NCBI GenBank assembly: GCA_963837775.1
Contig: CAWIOX010000023.1
Coordinates: 1 to 7,965 of the forward strand
DNA: 7,965 nucleotides
Reading direction: 5' to 3'
Source: CAWIOX01 sp963837775
GTDB taxonomy: Bacteria; Pseudomonadota; Gammaproteobacteria; Burkholderiales; Burkholderiaceae_D
Numbering within the stretch: the stretch's first letter is position 1; every line of letters begins with the position of its first letter. This document shows, one piece after another, positions 7,156-7,965 of this stretch. A model generated the notes under the pieces. The model worked only from the letters and a program-made list of their open reading frames with translations. It ran no database searches and had not been told where the DNA came from. A program made the position numbers and the translations under genes.

Positions 7156-7476
7156 TCAATGCTCCACGTCAGCCATCGCATACATCACCATCGTGCGTTG
7201 CAGATTCCGCATGGCGCGGCTGAATGCGCTGTCATCCGCGCGTGCCTGCATGGTCTTGGTCTGCGGGTCGAGCGCCTCCGGCACGCTGTAGCCCAGCGCC
7301 AGTTGCGACTGGACCAGGTCATCATCGAGCTGGTTGCGCATGGCGATGCGTTGCTGCACCTGTGCCACTTCTGCATTGAACAAATGATCGGACCCGCTTT
7401 CAGCCAGCGCCAGCGGGGTTGAAACAGCGGCCACCAAGCCGCCAACAGCGATGAGAATTCGGATAGATAATTTCAT
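7156..7476 (-). CDS. Small secreted protein of unknown function
   Basis: This is a 106-residue protein with a clear signal peptide: Lys2 and Arg6, a hydrophobic stretch at 7-20, and cleavage after ALA at residue 25 (ALA|ESG). The mature part has about 81 residues and no cysteine. It is rich in Gln, Asp, Met and Ala, and looks mostly helical, with an amphipathic stretch near 35-60 and another near 83-102. The start at 7476 is set by a strong GGAGG five bases upstream; the longer frame to 7545 lacks such a site and would bury the signal peptide. I do not recognise the family. It lies 342 bases upstream of the chemoreceptor on the same strand, with repeat copy B between them, so co-transcription is doubtful. 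A periplasmic or secreted role is inferred only from the signal peptide. Confidence 0.8.
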   Translation of the reverse strand: MKLSIRILIAVGGLVAAVSTPLALAESGSDHLFNAEVAQVQQRIAMRNQLDDDLVQSQLALGYSVPEALDPQTKTMQARADDSAFSRAMRNLQRTMVMYAMADVEH

Positions 7477-7481
7477 GATAG

Positions 7482-7486
7482 CCTCC
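7482..7486 (-). promoter_or_regulatory. Strong ribosome binding site of the small secreted-protein gene
   Basis: On the minus strand GGAGG precedes the ATG at 7476 by five bases. It fixes the start and suggests efficient translation. Confidence 0.7.
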
Positions 7487-7533
7487 ATTGGCTGTGTCGA
7501 CGGTATCAAGCCGATGCCAATATCGTCGCTTTC

Positions 7534-7539
7534 AGTATA
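7534..7539 (-). promoter_or_regulatory. Candidate -10 box for the small secreted-protein gene
   Basis: On the minus strand TATACT matches TATAAT at five of six positions and would give a leader of about 50 bases. No good -35 hexamer lies 16-18 bases upstream, so an activator or a different sigma factor might be needed, or the match is chance. Confidence 0.3.
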
Positions 7540-7646
7540 GGACACGGCGCAATAAAAGAATGAACACGCAGCAGAATGGCGCCGACGCTCGCCAGTGCCG
7601 GCGCCATCGGGCGCTCATGCAACTGCCGCCATATTTGCAGAATATT

Positions 7647-7709
7647 GGGGGTATCATCAATAAATGACCACTTCCCGCACGATTTCATTGGCTCTTGAAA
7701 AATACCCAT
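7647..7709 (-). repeat. 63-bp short palindromic-ended intergenic repeat, copy C
   Basis: Read on the minus strand this segment aligns with copy A over 63 bases without gaps at 47 positions. The matches include TTTCAAG, CCAATGAAA, CGTGCGG and the terminal GATGATACCCCC. Its outer ends are ATGGGTAT and ATACCCCC, so the terminal inverted repeat is six bases here. It lies upstream of the small secreted-protein gene and in opposite orientation to copies A and B. Confidence 0.72.
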
Positions 7710-7965
7710 CCCGAGTATATTCAGCGCCTGGCTATCCGCCCCGGGCCGCGCAATGCCCGATCCGGTTCTGTTAAAGCTTGAAACGACTGTTCAGCGCACG
7801 CGTTCAGGCGGCGGGACCATAAGCATCCCTGGTTTGACGGGAGACTGCTGCCGGTTGGCGAGTTGGGGATTGGGGGGGATAGGCTGCCAACCCGCTCAGG
7901 GTTGGCAGATACAGCGGGCGTTCGTACCAACAGGAAATTTGCTGTTGGTGACGCCTGCTGCGGAT
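7710..7965. other. Right-edge region without a convincing gene
   Basis: Two minus-strand frames are open from the window edge, ending at stops near 7804 and 7721. Their translations are low-complexity and Pro/Ser/Arg-rich, and they run through two perfect hairpins, so neither is accepted as a gene. The G-rich run at 7864-7880 has too few separate G-tracts for a classical quadruplex. Confidence 0.5.
7884..7949. repeat. Two adjacent perfect stem-loops
   Basis: CTGCCAACCC (7884-7893) and GGGTTGGCAG (7899-7908) form a 10-bp perfect stem around GCTCA. Eighteen bases beyond the first stem is an 8-bp perfect stem, ACCAACAG (7926-7933) with CTGTTGGT (7942-7949), around GAAATTTG. Neither is followed by a U-run on either strand. 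They may belong to the 3' end of a gene or RNA beyond the window, or to an interspersed palindromic repeat. Confidence 0.55.

Noticed and set aside
7864..7880. G-rich run as a G-quadruplex
   Set aside because: Only two separate long G-tracts are present, so a standard four-tract quadruplex is not supported.
7721..7930. Minus-strand open frame of 69 codons near the right edge
   Set aside because: It needs a TTG start inside a stem-loop, has no ribosome site, and its Pro/Ser/Arg-rich translation does not look like a protein family.

Overview
The window is GC-rich chromosomal DNA that looks betaproteobacterial, most likely Oxalobacteraceae or another Burkholderiales lineage. This is an inference from codon use, from the HAMP/linker style of the chemoreceptor with its EWECF tail, and from the mix of signalling genes; there is no rRNA or other marker gene to confirm it. 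Four coding regions are well supported. No rRNA, tRNA, CRISPR array, transposase or integrase is visible.

Left part (1-4649, plus strand): after about 200 bases without a convincing gene there is a tight two-gene unit. The first gene (205-1371) encodes an exported periplasmic solute-binding protein of the NrtA/SsuA/TauA (NMT1-like) type. Eleven bases later begins a 1088-residue membrane protein (1383-4649) with a large Cache-like periplasmic domain, HAMP, two PAS domains, and intact GGDEF and EAL domains. No ABC permease or ATPase accompanies the binding protein. The pair therefore looks like a periplasmic sensor feeding a cyclic-di-GMP enzyme, comparable in layout to NspS-MbaA of Vibrio cholerae.

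Middle (4650-5097): a gene-free stretch between converging genes. It holds a 63-bp short repeat with 8-bp perfect terminal inverted repeats (copy A) and a roughly 160-bp gap-free symmetric palindrome with a MITE-like or terminator-like structure.

Right part (minus strand): a 571-residue methyl-accepting chemotaxis protein (complement 5098-6813) with a four-helix-bundle type periplasmic domain and a C-terminal CheR-tether-like pentapeptide. Upstream of it lies a 106-residue small secreted protein of unknown function (complement 7156-7476). The spacers around them carry two more diverged members of the 63-bp repeat family (copies B and C). The last 250 bases contain two adjacent perfect stem-loops and no convincing gene.

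Taken together the window is a signalling neighbourhood: one unit that probably sets c-di-GMP level from a periplasmic small-molecule signal, and one chemoreceptor acting on the Che pathway. The least explained signal is the family of short intergenic repeats, found once in each of the three intergenic spaces after position 4650.
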